The translations under genes and the position numbers were made by a program. 28,395 nucleotides of DNA from a virus, in IMG/VR virus record IMGVR_UViG_3300034071_000435, positions 1-28,395 of that record; one strand, given 5' to 3'. Numbering within the stretch: position 1 is the stretch's first letter; each line of letters starts with the position of its first letter. Below are positions 21,436-28,395 of the stretch, in pieces. The notes under the pieces are model-generated. The model did not search any database. It was not told the origin of the DNA and saw nothing but the letters and a program-made list of their open reading frames with translations.

Positions 21436-21464
21436 ACTATACAATAAAAGTATTTCTAGTGCAA
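21436..21464 (-). promoter_or_regulatory. Sigma70-type promoter for the HNH gene
   Basis: On the minus strand, TTGCAC (21464-21459), a 17-bp spacer, then TATAGT (21441-21436): five of six matches or near matches to both consensus boxes at optimal spacing. Transcription would start near 21429, 26 nt before the HNH start codon. It begins 3 bp past the stop of the upstream tail gene and is the best promoter match I see inside the late operon. Confidence 0.65.
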
Positions 21465-21466
21465 CA

Positions 21467-22375
21467 TTAACTAGTAGTGTTTCCATAACCAGTGTCAGGC
21501 AGGTTGTTCTGGGTGAGTAGTATATTTGGGTAGCGTGGCGCGAGAGATAGCGTATCCGCCCCGCTCTCTGCTGCTTTCCATTTCTCCAGCTCACGAGTGT
21601 AATCTTGAAGCACTGCGGTGGTGTCAAAACCTTTAATTTCAAACAATTTGAGCTTTGTGCCAAGCACCATTACACGGTCAGGAAACAGCGTTGTGTCAGT
21701 ATCAACCGTTAAGCGTGTTTTAGGTGTTCCGTCAGCCGCTACAACCCATGCGTTAGAAACGTATTCAAAGCCCATTACTAGCACTGCGGTAGGTGCAGGC
21801 CAGATAGTGAACTTGTTACCCATCATTCTAAAGCGCATACGAGGGCCTGTTGTAACATAGCTTGCTTTAAGCCATTGCCATTCTTGGGCGTCTTTAGGAC
21901 CAATAATTGACCAACGATTTGATTTATTGTATTGGGTTTTGTCTACCATCCGCGCGAAGTCGCTAGGCATAGCATACTTAGCTTGACTAAACGTAATGGT
22001 AATGCCTGTTGCAGTGGCAGTAGCAGGAATAGAAGTTGTAGCCGTTGTTGTACCAACAAAAGTGACAAAAGTGTCTTGTGACAACCCTTCGCCAATGGCC
22101 ATAAAATCAGTCGATAGCCCTGTTACTGACGACAAATTGGTGATGGTGGTTGAACCTTCAGTAACGTCACCCGTATATTGATAGTAAACCGTTTCAAAAC
22201 GGTATTCTGCCGCTAAGGCTTGCCAGTCACGCTCAGTTGATAGCGTGTCGCCTGTACGGTTCATCAGCGCTTGAATTTGAAGCACTTGAGGGTCTGTTGA
22301 TGTCGCCACTTGCGTGGGGACAGGCAAACCTATTTCTAAACAGACATCTTGAACATTCGTAAGTAGGTTTGCCAT
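21467..22375 (-). CDS. Tail tubular protein A-like / head-tail adaptor
   Basis: 302 residues. N-terminal helical part MANLLTNVQDVCLEIGLPVP, QIQALMNRTGDTLSTERDWQAL, then a beta-rich, threonine-rich insertion (about 68-130, GSTTITNLSSVTGLSTDF...), the segment YAMPSDFARMVDKTQYNKSN, FTIWPAPT, and a helical end with VLGTKLKLFEIKGFDTTAVL and Y-T-R-E-L-E-K-W-K-A. 'LPSDF.R..D' and 'WPAP' are typical of podophage adaptor/tail tube A (T7 gp11 or P22 gp4-like) proteins. Forms the ring between portal and nozzle by inference. Spaced 5 bp from the upstream gene. Confidence 0.7.
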   Translation of the reverse strand: MANLLTNVQDVCLEIGLPVPTQVATSTDPQVLQIQALMNRTGDTLSTERDWQALAAEYRFETVYYQYTGDVTEGSTTITNLSSVTGLSTDFMAIGEGLSQDTFVTFVGTTTATTSIPATATATGITITFSQAKYAMPSDFARMVDKTQYNKSNRWSIIGPKDAQEWQWLKASYVTTGPRMRFRMMGNKFTIWPAPTAVLVMGFEYVSNAWVVAADGTPKTRLTVDTDTTLFPDRVMVLGTKLKLFEIKGFDTTAVLQDYTRELEKWKAAESGADTLSLAPRYPNILLTQNNLPDTGYGNTTS

Positions 22376-22380
22376 GCGTT

Positions 22381-22893
22381 TTATTCCTTAACGGTTCTAA
22401 CTCTTTTGACTTCAGGTGGTTGTGCATCCATCAAAATTTTCATTTGCGCTTGAAGCTCTGCAATTTGGTCAGATTGAGCTTTAATTAGTTCATCAGCGTC
22501 TATTTTACCACGATTTAAAAAGGCTTGTGCTTTATTGCGAAGTTGTGTGCCGCCCATAATACGGATAAACGCCGCGTCAGGTGCGCCTGCAACTTGTTCA
22601 ATATATCTAAACCCTTGGTAGGCTAGCTCAATGCGGAGTGTTTCGGCAATTTCTGGCCATTCCTCCATTGGCGTACCTTTAATATCTTTTAAGCCTTTAT
22701 AGGCTTGCCATTGCCGTGCAAAACGGGCTTTGTGGTTATCGTCGGCAATCGTGTCAATTGACAGTGATTTATCGCCGGGTACATTGATTCGGATAAAGTC
22801 GTATTCTTGCCCATCGTGCGTTCCAATGTAGAATGAAACGTCTAAGTAAGCATCGCCGCCGGTATCGCCGACATAAGAAAGTTGTTCGCTCAT
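22381..22893 (-). CDS. 170-residue virion/assembly protein
   Basis: Beta-rich N-terminus (SYVGDTGGDAYLDVSFYIGT, YDFIRINVPGDKS), followed by helices (DDNHKARFARQWQAYKGLKD, GTPMEEWPEIAETLRIEL) and a C-terminal coiled coil (IDADELIKAQSDQIAELQAQ with MKILMDAQPPEV). The 'F.RI..PGD' plus 'A.RF...W..Y' pattern is seen in conserved unknown proteins between capsid and neck genes of podophages. Role unknown, likely minor structural. The hairpin at 22912-22937 lies just upstream and AGGATT is the nearest ribosome site. Confidence 0.65.
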   Translation of the reverse strand: MSEQLSYVGDTGGDAYLDVSFYIGTHDGQEYDFIRINVPGDKSLSIDTIADDNHKARFARQWQAYKGLKDIKGTPMEEWPEIAETLRIELAYQGFRYIEQVAGAPDAAFIRIMGGTQLRNKAQAFLNRGKIDADELIKAQSDQIAELQAQMKILMDAQPPEVKRVRTVKE

Positions 22894-22911
22894 ATTTAAT
22901 CCTAGTTAGTT

Positions 22912-22937
22912 GGCGGTAAGCCGTCTAGCTTACCGCC
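22912..22937 (-). promoter_or_regulatory. Perfect 10-bp hairpin between capsid and neck genes
   Basis: GGCGGTAAGC (22912-22921) and GCTTACCGCC (22928-22937) form an uninterrupted 10-bp stem with a 6-base loop. It sits in the 51-bp gap after the decoration-like gene. In the leftward direction no T-run follows, so it is not a canonical intrinsic terminator; it could be an RNase processing or RNA-stability structure, or a weak attenuator lowering expression of the neck genes relative to capsid. Confidence 0.7.
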
Positions 22938-22944
22938 TTAAAAA

Positions 22945-23439
22945 TTATACTACTTGACCTTGGTGGAATGGACGGTTGATTTGAATCAACGCCAAGCCAG
23001 AGCTAGGAGTACCTGTTGTGGTAGATACTTTAGCATTCAAGATTTGCTCACCATTTACTTGAGCATCGTCAACGCTGCCCGGAGTTGCAGCTAACGCATA
23101 AACGTCAGCGCCAGCAGTCATTGCATTAGGTGCTTTAACAGCCGCGACGCCAGAAATTTGATACCAGCCGTATTGTGATGCCACGTTAGCTGACATTGCT
23201 ACAGCAACTGGGCCAACACCGCCAGTAGCAGGTGCTAATGCAGTTGTGGCTAAGTAAGAGTCATAATCAACTAATGAGCCAACAACAGTTGATGCAACGC
23301 CTTTCAAATAAATGAATTCGCCAGCGCCGTAAGTTGGGTCTACCGCAGTAACGATAGTGCCTAATGCGTGGTTCTGTGTGGTATCAGTAAGCGCGATACC
23401 TTGAAAACCCGCTAAAGGGGTCGTAATGTTATAAGCCAT
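22945..23439 (-). CDS. Probable capsid decoration (cement) protein
   Basis: 164 residues of beta-rich, A/G/V/T-rich sequence without charged helices: MAYNITTPLAGFQGIALTDT, YGAGEFIYLKGVASTVVGSL, GPVAVAMSANVASQYGWYQI and SGVAAVKAPNAMTAGADVYA. Located directly downstream of the major capsid gene with a very strong ribosome site further upstream region; length and composition are close to DUF2190-like and related decoration proteins of HK97-fold capsids. Ten bases separate it from the capsid gene. The AGGAGG site 5 nt before its ATG suggests high expression. Role inferred. Confidence 0.7.
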   Translation of the reverse strand: MAYNITTPLAGFQGIALTDTTQNHALGTIVTAVDPTYGAGEFIYLKGVASTVVGSLVDYDSYLATTALAPATGGVGPVAVAMSANVASQYGWYQISGVAAVKAPNAMTAGADVYALAATPGSVDDAQVNGEQILNAKVSTTTGTPSSGLALIQINRPFHQGQVV

Positions 23440-23448
23440 GAATGCCTC

Positions 23449-24447
23449 CTAGGTTGTGCTGAATGTTGCGTTGAATTGCGCACCAGAACAGGTTAACGCG
23501 CCAGAGAAGCCCATTAAGCGAACAATCGCGTCTTGGTTAACTGCTTGACGGTCGCCGCCGATTGGCACGAAATTACGGTCTTTGTGAGGACGGAAGTACA
23601 CATATTTTGTGTTAATAAAGTCCATACGAGTTGCAGTTTGGTTGCCGCCGATACCGCCACCAAGTACAACGTCAGCAGAGCCAGCGCCGCCGTAGAATTT
23701 CAACGCAGAGAAACCTGCCGCGCCTAATTTATCGTCAGTGATACGTTGGATTGCCTGCAAAGACGCTAAGTAAAGCGAATAGGCGGTTGAGCCTGCATAA
23801 ATTAAATCAACATGGTCTGTGCCACGAACAACTGATAACGCGACAGTGTTCATGCTGTTTTGAATGTTAGCCGCTGTTGCCGCTGCGCCAGTCAAACCAG
23901 TTGAAGTGTACGCGCCATTACGCCAGAAAGTCCATGTAGCACGGTCAATACCGCCGTAAGTACCTGTACTTGGTGAAGTGCTAATCATAGCCGCTAAACC
24001 AACTAAGTTTTTACCTGCGTTGCCTGTACCGTCACCATGTAAATCGATGTCGATTTTGTTGTTAAGTCTTGCTTCAGCAATTTCAACACGGGTAGCAAGC
24101 AATTCAATCATTGCTTCTTTGCCGCTGTTAGCAAGCATTTCAGGGCCAGAAATCGTTACAGCATCCGCATAATGTTTCAAATTGAACTGTGCAGCACTGA
24201 TTGGAGAATCAGGTGAAATGTTGATAGTTTCGTAACCGCTATAGCTTGACGCATAGTTGGTTGAAGGGTCGTTATAAAACAATTCTTGCAAAATGGTTGA
24301 ACCACCGCTAATTGTTTTTACGTTACCGCGTTCTTTCAAACGAAGTAATAACGCGTTGTTGTTTGTTAAGTTATCTTGAGCCGATTTGGTACGGCTTTCG
24401 ATGGTGGTTGCGATAATGTCACTAATCGCGCTGTTTGCAAATGCCAT
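23449..24447 (-). CDS. Major capsid protein (HK97 fold)
   Basis: 332 residues. Start MAFANSAISDIIATTIESRT, then LLLRLKERGNVKTISGGSTI (N-arm and start of E-loop region), ELFYNDPSTNYASSYSGYET, and QFNLKHYADAVTISGPEMLA, a pattern of a widespread phage capsid family in which 'K.....V..SG.E...N.G' precedes the spine helix (EAMIELLATRVEIAEARLNN). A-domain and P-domain follow (VVRGTDHVDLIYAGSTAYSL; DFINTKYVYFRPHKDRNFVP), ending with the tail MGFSGALTCSGAQFNATF. Same length as homologues; position after the scaffold gene confirms the role. GAGG ribosome site. Confidence 0.92.
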   Translation of the reverse strand: MAFANSAISDIIATTIESRTKSAQDNLTNNNALLLRLKERGNVKTISGGSTILQELFYNDPSTNYASSYSGYETINISPDSPISAAQFNLKHYADAVTISGPEMLANSGKEAMIELLATRVEIAEARLNNKIDIDLHGDGTGNAGKNLVGLAAMISTSPSTGTYGGIDRATWTFWRNGAYTSTGLTGAAATAANIQNSMNTVALSVVRGTDHVDLIYAGSTAYSLYLASLQAIQRITDDKLGAAGFSALKFYGGAGSADVVLGGGIGGNQTATRMDFINTKYVYFRPHKDRNFVPIGGDRQAVNQDAIVRLMGFSGALTCSGAQFNATFSTT

Positions 24448-24466
24448 TGCTTAATCCTCGTAAAAT

Positions 24467-25408
24467 TTAAAATCCGTGAAGGCGCATTGCCTGTCTAACG
24501 GCTTCTTCAGTAGTTGCAGGGATAACGGTTCGGTTCGCGCCCGCAGGTGAACCTTTAACCGATACCGCTGCTGCCTTTGCTGCCTTTGCAGCTTGGTCTG
24601 CCTGCGTTAAATTTTGACGATTCCCGCCGCCTTGCTGTTGAGCATAGACTTTTTGAAACGTATTATCGTTTAACCGCAATGCTTTTTCATAAGCATCATC
24701 TAAGTCATTTGCAAGTCCACGTTCTAGCAGGTCTGCCATCGTCGACTGCACCTCAGTAAAATACTCATGACGTTGCGCAAAATCCGAAATTTTAGACTGA
24801 ATTTGAGCGTCTTCGTGACTTTGTTTAAATTCCGAAGCCTCTCGCAATTGTCGTTCTTTTTCGTCTAGCTGCGCCTTAAGATTGTGCATGGTCGGGTCGT
24901 ATGGCAAGCCGGCTAGCTGGTTCATATCAATCTGATAATCATGCGCTAATTTCATTAGCATTTCCGCTTTTTCTTGGTATGACCCTCGACGAAGCGTGTG
25001 TTCTGTTTTTAGAAGATTGAAAAACGCGACGTCTGGCGCGACTTGCATCTCGTCTAAATAGCCCTTATACGGGGCAATCGACTTATCAATGCTTTTAGCA
25101 AAGTTAGCCGCTGATTTATACTGCTCTATCCCTCTGTGGAACTGTTCTTCACGCTCTATGATATGCTTCTGTACAGTTTCTGGCAACTTTTCTAACTCGG
25201 CTGCCGCTTCGGCTTTCCATGATTTCCACGGAGAACGTTCAGGAGGCGGTGCTTTTACTTCTTCTTTTACGGTTTCTTCAGCTTCGCTTGTAGATGTTGA
25301 TTCTTCAAGTTTATCCAGCTCACGCCCAATAATATCATGGGTAGATTGACTTTCTTCTTCTACTGCAACTTCTTCAACTGAGTCTTCAGTCGTCGTTTCT
25401 TCGCTCAT
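24467..25408 (-). CDS. Capsid scaffolding protein
   Basis: 313 residues, highly charged and helical, as scaffold proteins are. The N-terminal 55 residues are almost entirely E/T/S/V (MSEETTTEDSVEEVAVEEES). Then a conserved segment PERSPWKSWKAEAAAELEKL (about 54-73), long coiled-coil helices (LKAQLDEKERQLREASEFKQ), and a C-terminal low-complexity A/K region ending with a short helix (TTEEAVRQAMRLHGF) that likely contacts the coat protein. Directly upstream of the major capsid gene in transcription order. AAGGA ribosome site. Confidence 0.85.
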   Translation of the reverse strand: MSEETTTEDSVEEVAVEEESQSTHDIIGRELDKLEESTSTSEAEETVKEEVKAPPPERSPWKSWKAEAAAELEKLPETVQKHIIEREEQFHRGIEQYKSAANFAKSIDKSIAPYKGYLDEMQVAPDVAFFNLLKTEHTLRRGSYQEKAEMLMKLAHDYQIDMNQLAGLPYDPTMHNLKAQLDEKERQLREASEFKQSHEDAQIQSKISDFAQRHEYFTEVQSTMADLLERGLANDLDDAYEKALRLNDNTFQKVYAQQQGGGNRQNLTQADQAAKAAKAAAVSVKGSPAGANRTVIPATTEEAVRQAMRLHGF

Positions 25409-25421
25409 TTGGAGTCCTTAG

Positions 25422-25748
25422 TTAGTTTATTCTTGCGGCAATTTCTTGTCGCAACGTTTCTTTTTTACGCTTTTGCGCAAAATGGTCTACTTTGGGCGTC
25501 ATGTCCTCGTTACCGACTTCACTGCACCCATTGTTCTTTAAATGCCTACGATGCTGACCTCTATCAGAAATCATACTGCCATCAATTTGTGACCTATAAG
25601 GTGCAAACTCGGCGTGTACAAAAGACGCTGAAATAACTCGCGTCATTATCGTGTCGCAACACTCCGGCAAATTGTCATAGTCTGCCAGCTTTCTAAAGAT
25701 GTCTTGCGTTGCTCCGCATTCTTTACATTTGACTTCGTACAGCGGCAT
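25422..25748 (-). CDS. FmdB-type zinc-ribbon protein
   Basis: 108 residues from the ATG at 25746-25748, forming TAATG with the upstream gene; a longer in-frame form from 25769 is not needed. MPLYEVKCKECGATQDIFRK is the FmdB/zinc-ribbon signature (C8-x2-C11) with a second pair C30-C31 adjacent to each other rather than C-x2-C. The central part AEFAPYRSQIDGSMISDRGQ-H-R-R-H-L is a hallmark of phage homologues lying between portal and scaffold genes. Function unknown; probably a metal-binding accessory factor in head assembly. Confidence 0.8.
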   Translation of the reverse strand: MPLYEVKCKECGATQDIFRKLADYDNLPECCDTIMTRVISASFVHAEFAPYRSQIDGSMISDRGQHRRHLKNNGCSEVGNEDMTPKVDHFAQKRKKETLRQEIAARIN

Positions 25749-26344
25749 TACGCGGCGTCCTCTGTCCACTCAATTCCTAGATACAAACTAGCGCCAGTTG
25801 GTACGGCTTGCCCGTTAAAATTAATTGCTAAAGACTCTGAAGTGCCTCTAAGAACGATAGCTTTGTCATTACGAACGCCAAACTCGTAAGATGACGGCAG
25901 TGCTGCCGCGCCCGGCGTTGCGCTAGCGGATAAGTACGTTTTATGGGCTTCTATTGCAATGCCAGTGCCTAAGGCTGAAGGGTTTGCAGTATAGAGTTTT
26001 AATGTTGCTGTTTGCGCGTCATCGGCTGAATCTGCCTGTGCAGCGGTCACGTTAGTTGATGTACCTGCGGTGTTAGCAACGGTGCGCTTAATAATGTAAT
26101 GGTCATATATGGATGCTGTCGTAGCCGTACCCACAATCTCCACTTTTGTCACGCGAATAATTTTTGTCGCAGAACCAGATATTACAAGCACGTCTGTAGC
26201 GGTTGCCACAGGTGTAATGTCCTGCGCAACATATCGAAAAGTGGCGCGTGTACCGTTGGTGCTTATGCCTACAACGTTGCCGTCGGCTCTTGCAGCGACT
26301 GGAACACCAGTGCTACTGACAGCGGATATAATTTCGTACCCCAT
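25748..26344 (-). CDS. 198-residue beta-rich structural protein
   Basis: Start at the ATG of 26342-26344, preceded by TTGGAG six bases upstream; the longer frame starting with TTG at 26356 would include that ribosome site and is rejected. Sequence MGYEIISAVSSTGVPVAARA, RATFRYVAQDITPVATATDV, LVISGSATKIIRVTKVEIVG, THYIIKRT-like strands and GASLYLGIEWTEDAA at the end: regular beta strands and few helices. Resembles virion surface or decoration proteins carried between portal and scaffold genes in some podophages. Function by inference. Confidence 0.65.
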   Translation of the reverse strand: MGYEIISAVSSTGVPVAARADGNVVGISTNGTRATFRYVAQDITPVATATDVLVISGSATKIIRVTKVEIVGTATTASIYDHYIIKRTVANTAGTSTNVTAAQADSADDAQTATLKLYTANPSALGTGIAIEAHKTYLSASATPGAAALPSSYEFGVRNDKAIVLRGTSESLAINFNGQAVPTGASLYLGIEWTEDAA

Positions 26345-26356
26345 TTTAATCTCCAA

Positions 26357-27076
26357 TCATAATAGTAAAAGTATGGCTTCTTCGTCGTCACGCTCGTCTT
26401 CAAGCATTTGCGCGATAGCAAGCTCTAGTGCAGCTTTTTCAGTTTCCGTGCGGAGGATTGCTTCATAATCCTCAACAAAAGTAACAGGCTTTTCTTCAAC
26501 TTTAGGTGCAACCTTAGCCTTTGGTTTAGGCTCTCCAGTGACTGCTTCAACGGCGTCTTCAATTGCTTTCTTAACGTCAGCACTATTGTTTTTGTATTCT
26601 TTTTTCTTGGCTTTTAAGCCGCCGCGTCTAGTGTCAATTAAAAACGGTGGTATTTCTGAACCTGTAGCTGAAAAAATAATATCATCTAACGTAACCGCTA
26701 AAGTGCCGCTGTTAACTTTGCCGCCTGCGGCCTCAAACGCAATATCCTCTAACGTAATTGATAATACGCCCGTTTGAACCTCGTTCCCCGCAGCTACAAA
26801 TGTAATATCTTCAAGCGTAACGGCTAACGTGCCAATATGCGTTAGTATTCCCGTGCTAGCAAACGTGATGTCATCAAGCGTAATGGCTAACGCGCCATTG
26901 TGCTTTAACGTCCCTGCGCCAGCAAACGTAACGTCATCAAGTGTAACGGCTAACGTGCCGTTGTGCGTTAGCGTCCCCGCGCCAGCAAACGTAACGTCAT
27001 CAAGCGTTATGGATGCCGTCGCTTCAATGGTAGACCACTGCGCGGTATCCCATATTCCAGCATCCCATAATGCCAT
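26357..27076 (-). CDS. Repeat protein with six 21-residue repeats
   Basis: 239 residues. N-terminus MALWDAGIWDTAQWSTIEAT, then six tandem copies of a 21-residue unit (residues 24 to about 145) beginning T-L-D/E-D-V/I-x-F and containing A-G-x-L-x-H-x-G-x-L-A-V/I, followed by a basic stretch (RRGGLKAKKKEYKNN), a P/K-rich linker and an acidic helical C-terminus ending ILLLL. The repeats are predicted to be beta strands, so an elongated beta-solenoid or head-fibre shape is possible. The first three copies are nearly identical in DNA, the later ones more diverged. Position next to the portal suggests a virion component. Function unknown. Confidence 0.65.
   Translation of the reverse strand: MALWDAGIWDTAQWSTIEATASITLDDVTFAGAGTLTHNGTLAVTLDDVTFAGAGTLKHNGALAITLDDITFASTGILTHIGTLAVTLEDITFVAAGNEVQTGVLSITLEDIAFEAAGGKVNSGTLAVTLDDIIFSATGSEIPPFLIDTRRGGLKAKKKEYKNNSADVKKAIEDAVEAVTGEPKPKAKVAPKVEEKPVTFVEDYEAILRTETEKAALELAIAQMLEDERDDEEAILLLL
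26640..27007 (-). repeat. Six tandem 63-bp coding repeats
   Basis: Repeat unit of 63 bp, six copies (the leftmost diverged), in frame within the gene at 26357-27076. The right-hand copies share runs such as AACGTCATCAAG and GCCAGCAAACGTAACGTC on the plus strand. In-frame period suggests growth and loss of copies by slippage or recombination. Confidence 0.75.
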
Positions 27077-27447
27077 TACACGTTACCTTCCGTAATCGTT
27101 GCAGAAGAAATAGCCACGCTGTCGCCAGTTGTGACAGACGTACTTGACAAGTTAATATTGCTAGCTGACGTGCCAACCGTTAACCCTGACACAATCAAAG
27201 TTGTTCCGTCCGATTTATAAATACTTGCGTTAGCCGCTGTCCCTGTTGCGCCTGCTGTACCCGCCGTAATCGCGCTTAAGGTAAGCACACCGCTAGAGGC
27301 TGCGCCAGCAAACGGTGTACCGCAAACGCATTCCACTAATTGAGTTGCGCCAGAAGTATAAATTCTAAGTTTCGCGCCGTTGCCAGCAAAAGTGGTAATT
27401 GCATCCGCGCGTGAATTGCGCAAAGTGACGTTAAGTGTAACTGCCAT
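27076..27447 (-). CDS. 123-residue beta-rich structural protein
   Basis: MAVTLNVTLRNSRADAITTF, NGAKLRIYTSGATQLVECVC, then alternating T/S/A/G-rich strands to the end (SGVLTLSAITAGTAGATGTA, SSTSVTTGDSVAISSATITE). Small all-beta protein; the 'R....D.....G.G..LRIYTG..P' layout resembles phage proteins near portal and capsid genes of unknown function. TAATG junction with the repeat protein gene; starts directly after the portal stop. Likely a minor head or decoration component. Confidence 0.65.
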   Translation of the reverse strand: MAVTLNVTLRNSRADAITTFAGNGAKLRIYTSGATQLVECVCGTPFAGAASSGVLTLSAITAGTAGATGTAANASIYKSDGTTLIVSGLTVGTSASNINLSSTSVTTGDSVAISSATITEGNV

Positions 27448-28395
27448 TTATTGTACTCCCATAATTTTACCGTTTGCATCCCGAACAACTTGCTTTGGAC
27501 GTGTTAATTGTTGCGCCATTTGCGCGTGTTGATTTAAAACCGCTTGATTTTGTTGATTTGCCATTGCCATCATTTGCGTCATATTCATGTTTACCGCTTC
27601 CACGAGGCTAGATAACGCGCTATTTGGTTGCGTATCACCTGTATCGGTTAACTCAACTAAACCTTCTTCTTCCTTACCTGCGTTAAGCGATAAAACGTGT
27701 TGTTTCATGCTATTTTGAGCTTGAATCTGCGCGATGGCAATTCTAGTATCGTTATCAAGCTGTGTTTTCCACTTATCAAACTCAAGTTTAGCTTGTTCAA
27801 GTTGATTGCTAGCCTGAAGTTTAACTTGTTCAAGTTGCATTGTCGCTTGTTCTGATTGCTGTTGTGCTTGCATCTTCATTTGGGCAATTTGAGCCTCGGC
27901 TTGGGTGCGTTGCTCGTCTTTGCTTGGTGGTTGAGGTCCTTGTGCTTTTTTAGCCGCTTGGTCAACAAACTGTTCAAGTACACCTTCAAGTTCACGCCCT
28001 GCTTTAAATCCTCGAACACCATAAAGCAATAGCTCTCCAACTAACGGCGCTATGGCAGGGTCTTCTTTAACCGCGCCAATACCGTCTTTAATAAAGCTAC
28101 TCACCGCTTGCAAAAACTCCATGCGGTTTGCTTTTTCAGTCTGTTTATCAAGCTCAACTAACGTGTCTGTCTGTATGTCAACGTTAAAGACTCTAGCAGG
28201 CTCATTTTTAAGTAATTCAACTGCCTGCTGCGCAAATTGAGCGTCAGGCGTGTTCATAATACCTGACACTTCAATTAATGTCTGTGGTTGGTATTTTGAA
28301 CAGATAATCTCTGACTTCATGCGCAGGATTTCACGCGCAAAGCGATACAGCCCGTCTTTCATGTTGCCAAGACGTAGTGATGCAAACTGACTCTT
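27448..28395 (-). CDS. Portal protein, C-terminal part (5' end outside window)
   Basis: The frame is open to the right edge, so the gene begins outside the window; the internal ATG at 28362 is not the true start because 11 in-frame codons precede it without a stop. Visible: KSQFASLRLGNMKDGLYRFA, REILRMKSEIICSKYQPQTL (a pattern of P22-like portals: R/REIxRLKxEVIxxxFxPxTL), an inner helical section, then a long Q/M/A-rich coiled coil (QAEAQIAQMKMQAQQQSEQA, then SNQLEQAKLEFDKWKTQLDN), and a Q-rich C-terminus ending DANGKIMGVQ. The coiled-coil tail matches the barrel of P22-like portals. Forms the DNA-packaging vertex ring. Confidence 0.8.
   Translation of the reverse strand, partial: KSQFASLRLGNMKDGLYRFAREILRMKSEIICSKYQPQTLIEVSGIMNTPDAQFAQQAVELLKNEPARVFNVDIQTDTLVELDKQTEKANRMEFLQAVSSFIKDGIGAVKEDPAIAPLVGELLLYGVRGFKAGRELEGVLEQFVDQAAKKAQGPQPPSKDEQRTQAEAQIAQMKMQAQQQSEQATMQLEQVKLQASNQLEQAKLEFDKWKTQLDNDTRIAIAQIQAQNSMKQHVLSLNAGKEEEGLVELTDTGDTQPNSALSSLVEAVNMNMTQMMAMANQQNQAVLNQHAQMAQQLTRPKQVVRDANGKIMGVQ

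Noticed and set aside
26345-26356. TTG start four codons before the ATG of the 198-residue structural protein
   Set aside because: The TTGGAG there serves as the ribosome site of the ATG at 26344.
1-28395. tRNA genes, CRISPR arrays, integrase or attachment sites
   Set aside because: No cloverleaf-like segments, regularly spaced repeats or recombinase motifs were recognised; the repeats seen are coding or promoter-associated.

Overview
The window is a gap-free, densely packed stretch of a tailed double-stranded DNA phage genome with podovirus-type architecture. No host gene, integrase, rRNA, tRNA, CRISPR array or insertion sequence is visible. The evidence for a podophage is a portal protein with a P22-like C-terminal signature, followed by scaffold, HK97-fold capsid, tail-tube/nozzle-like proteins, a set of large ejection-type proteins, a glycine-rich tail fibre and a lysis cassette, with no tape-measure, sheath or baseplate genes. 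The host cannot be named from the sequence. Shine-Dalgarno sites of the GGAG type, a T4/P22-type lysozyme and sigma70-like promoters fit a Gram-negative bacterium. No RNA polymerase gene is present here, so transcription probably relies on the host enzyme, although the genome continues beyond both ends.

Layout. (1) Positions 1-3308, minus strand: a replication/recombination operon read leftward, with 57-, 154- and 39-residue unknown proteins, a Cas4/AddB-like PD-(D/E)XK nuclease (DUF2800-like), a candidate ssDNA-binding protein, and the N-terminal exonuclease domain of a family A DNA polymerase that runs off the left edge. Most genes overlap by ATGA. (2) Positions 3309-3391: a divergent control region with two perfect 12-bp direct repeats and candidate promoters facing both ways. 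(3) Positions 3392-8994, plus strand: about eighteen mostly tiny, overlapping genes read rightward. Recognisable ones are a VRR-NUC nuclease, a DpdA/TGT-like enzyme (7-deazaguanine insertion in DNA), a degenerate HNH-like protein, a DUF3310 protein and a SNF2-type helicase. (4) Positions 8983-28395, minus strand: the virion and lysis genes in one long leftward operon. In order of transcription (right to left) they are portal (cut by the window edge), three small structural proteins, an FmdB-type zinc ribbon protein, scaffold, major capsid, probable decoration protein, a hairpin, neck/tail-tube proteins interrupted by a free-standing HNH endonuclease with its own promoter, a tail nozzle-like protein, a GNAT-like protein, an S74-chaperone protein and further internal virion proteins, tail fibre, small fibre-associated protein, DUF5856-like protein, three small membrane proteins (holin candidates) and the GH24 lysozyme. 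The order tail tube A, tail tube B, GNAT-like protein, internal proteins, fibre parallels that of T7-like phages (genes 11 to 17).

The most notable signals are: the complete absence of GATC from all 28,395 bases (about 110 would be expected at uniform base composition); a standalone DpdA-like enzyme in the early region; a terminator-like hairpin lying between the Shine-Dalgarno and the start codon of the DNA polymerase; and a Cas4/AddB-like iron-staple cysteine pattern in the nuclease encoded in the polymerase operon.
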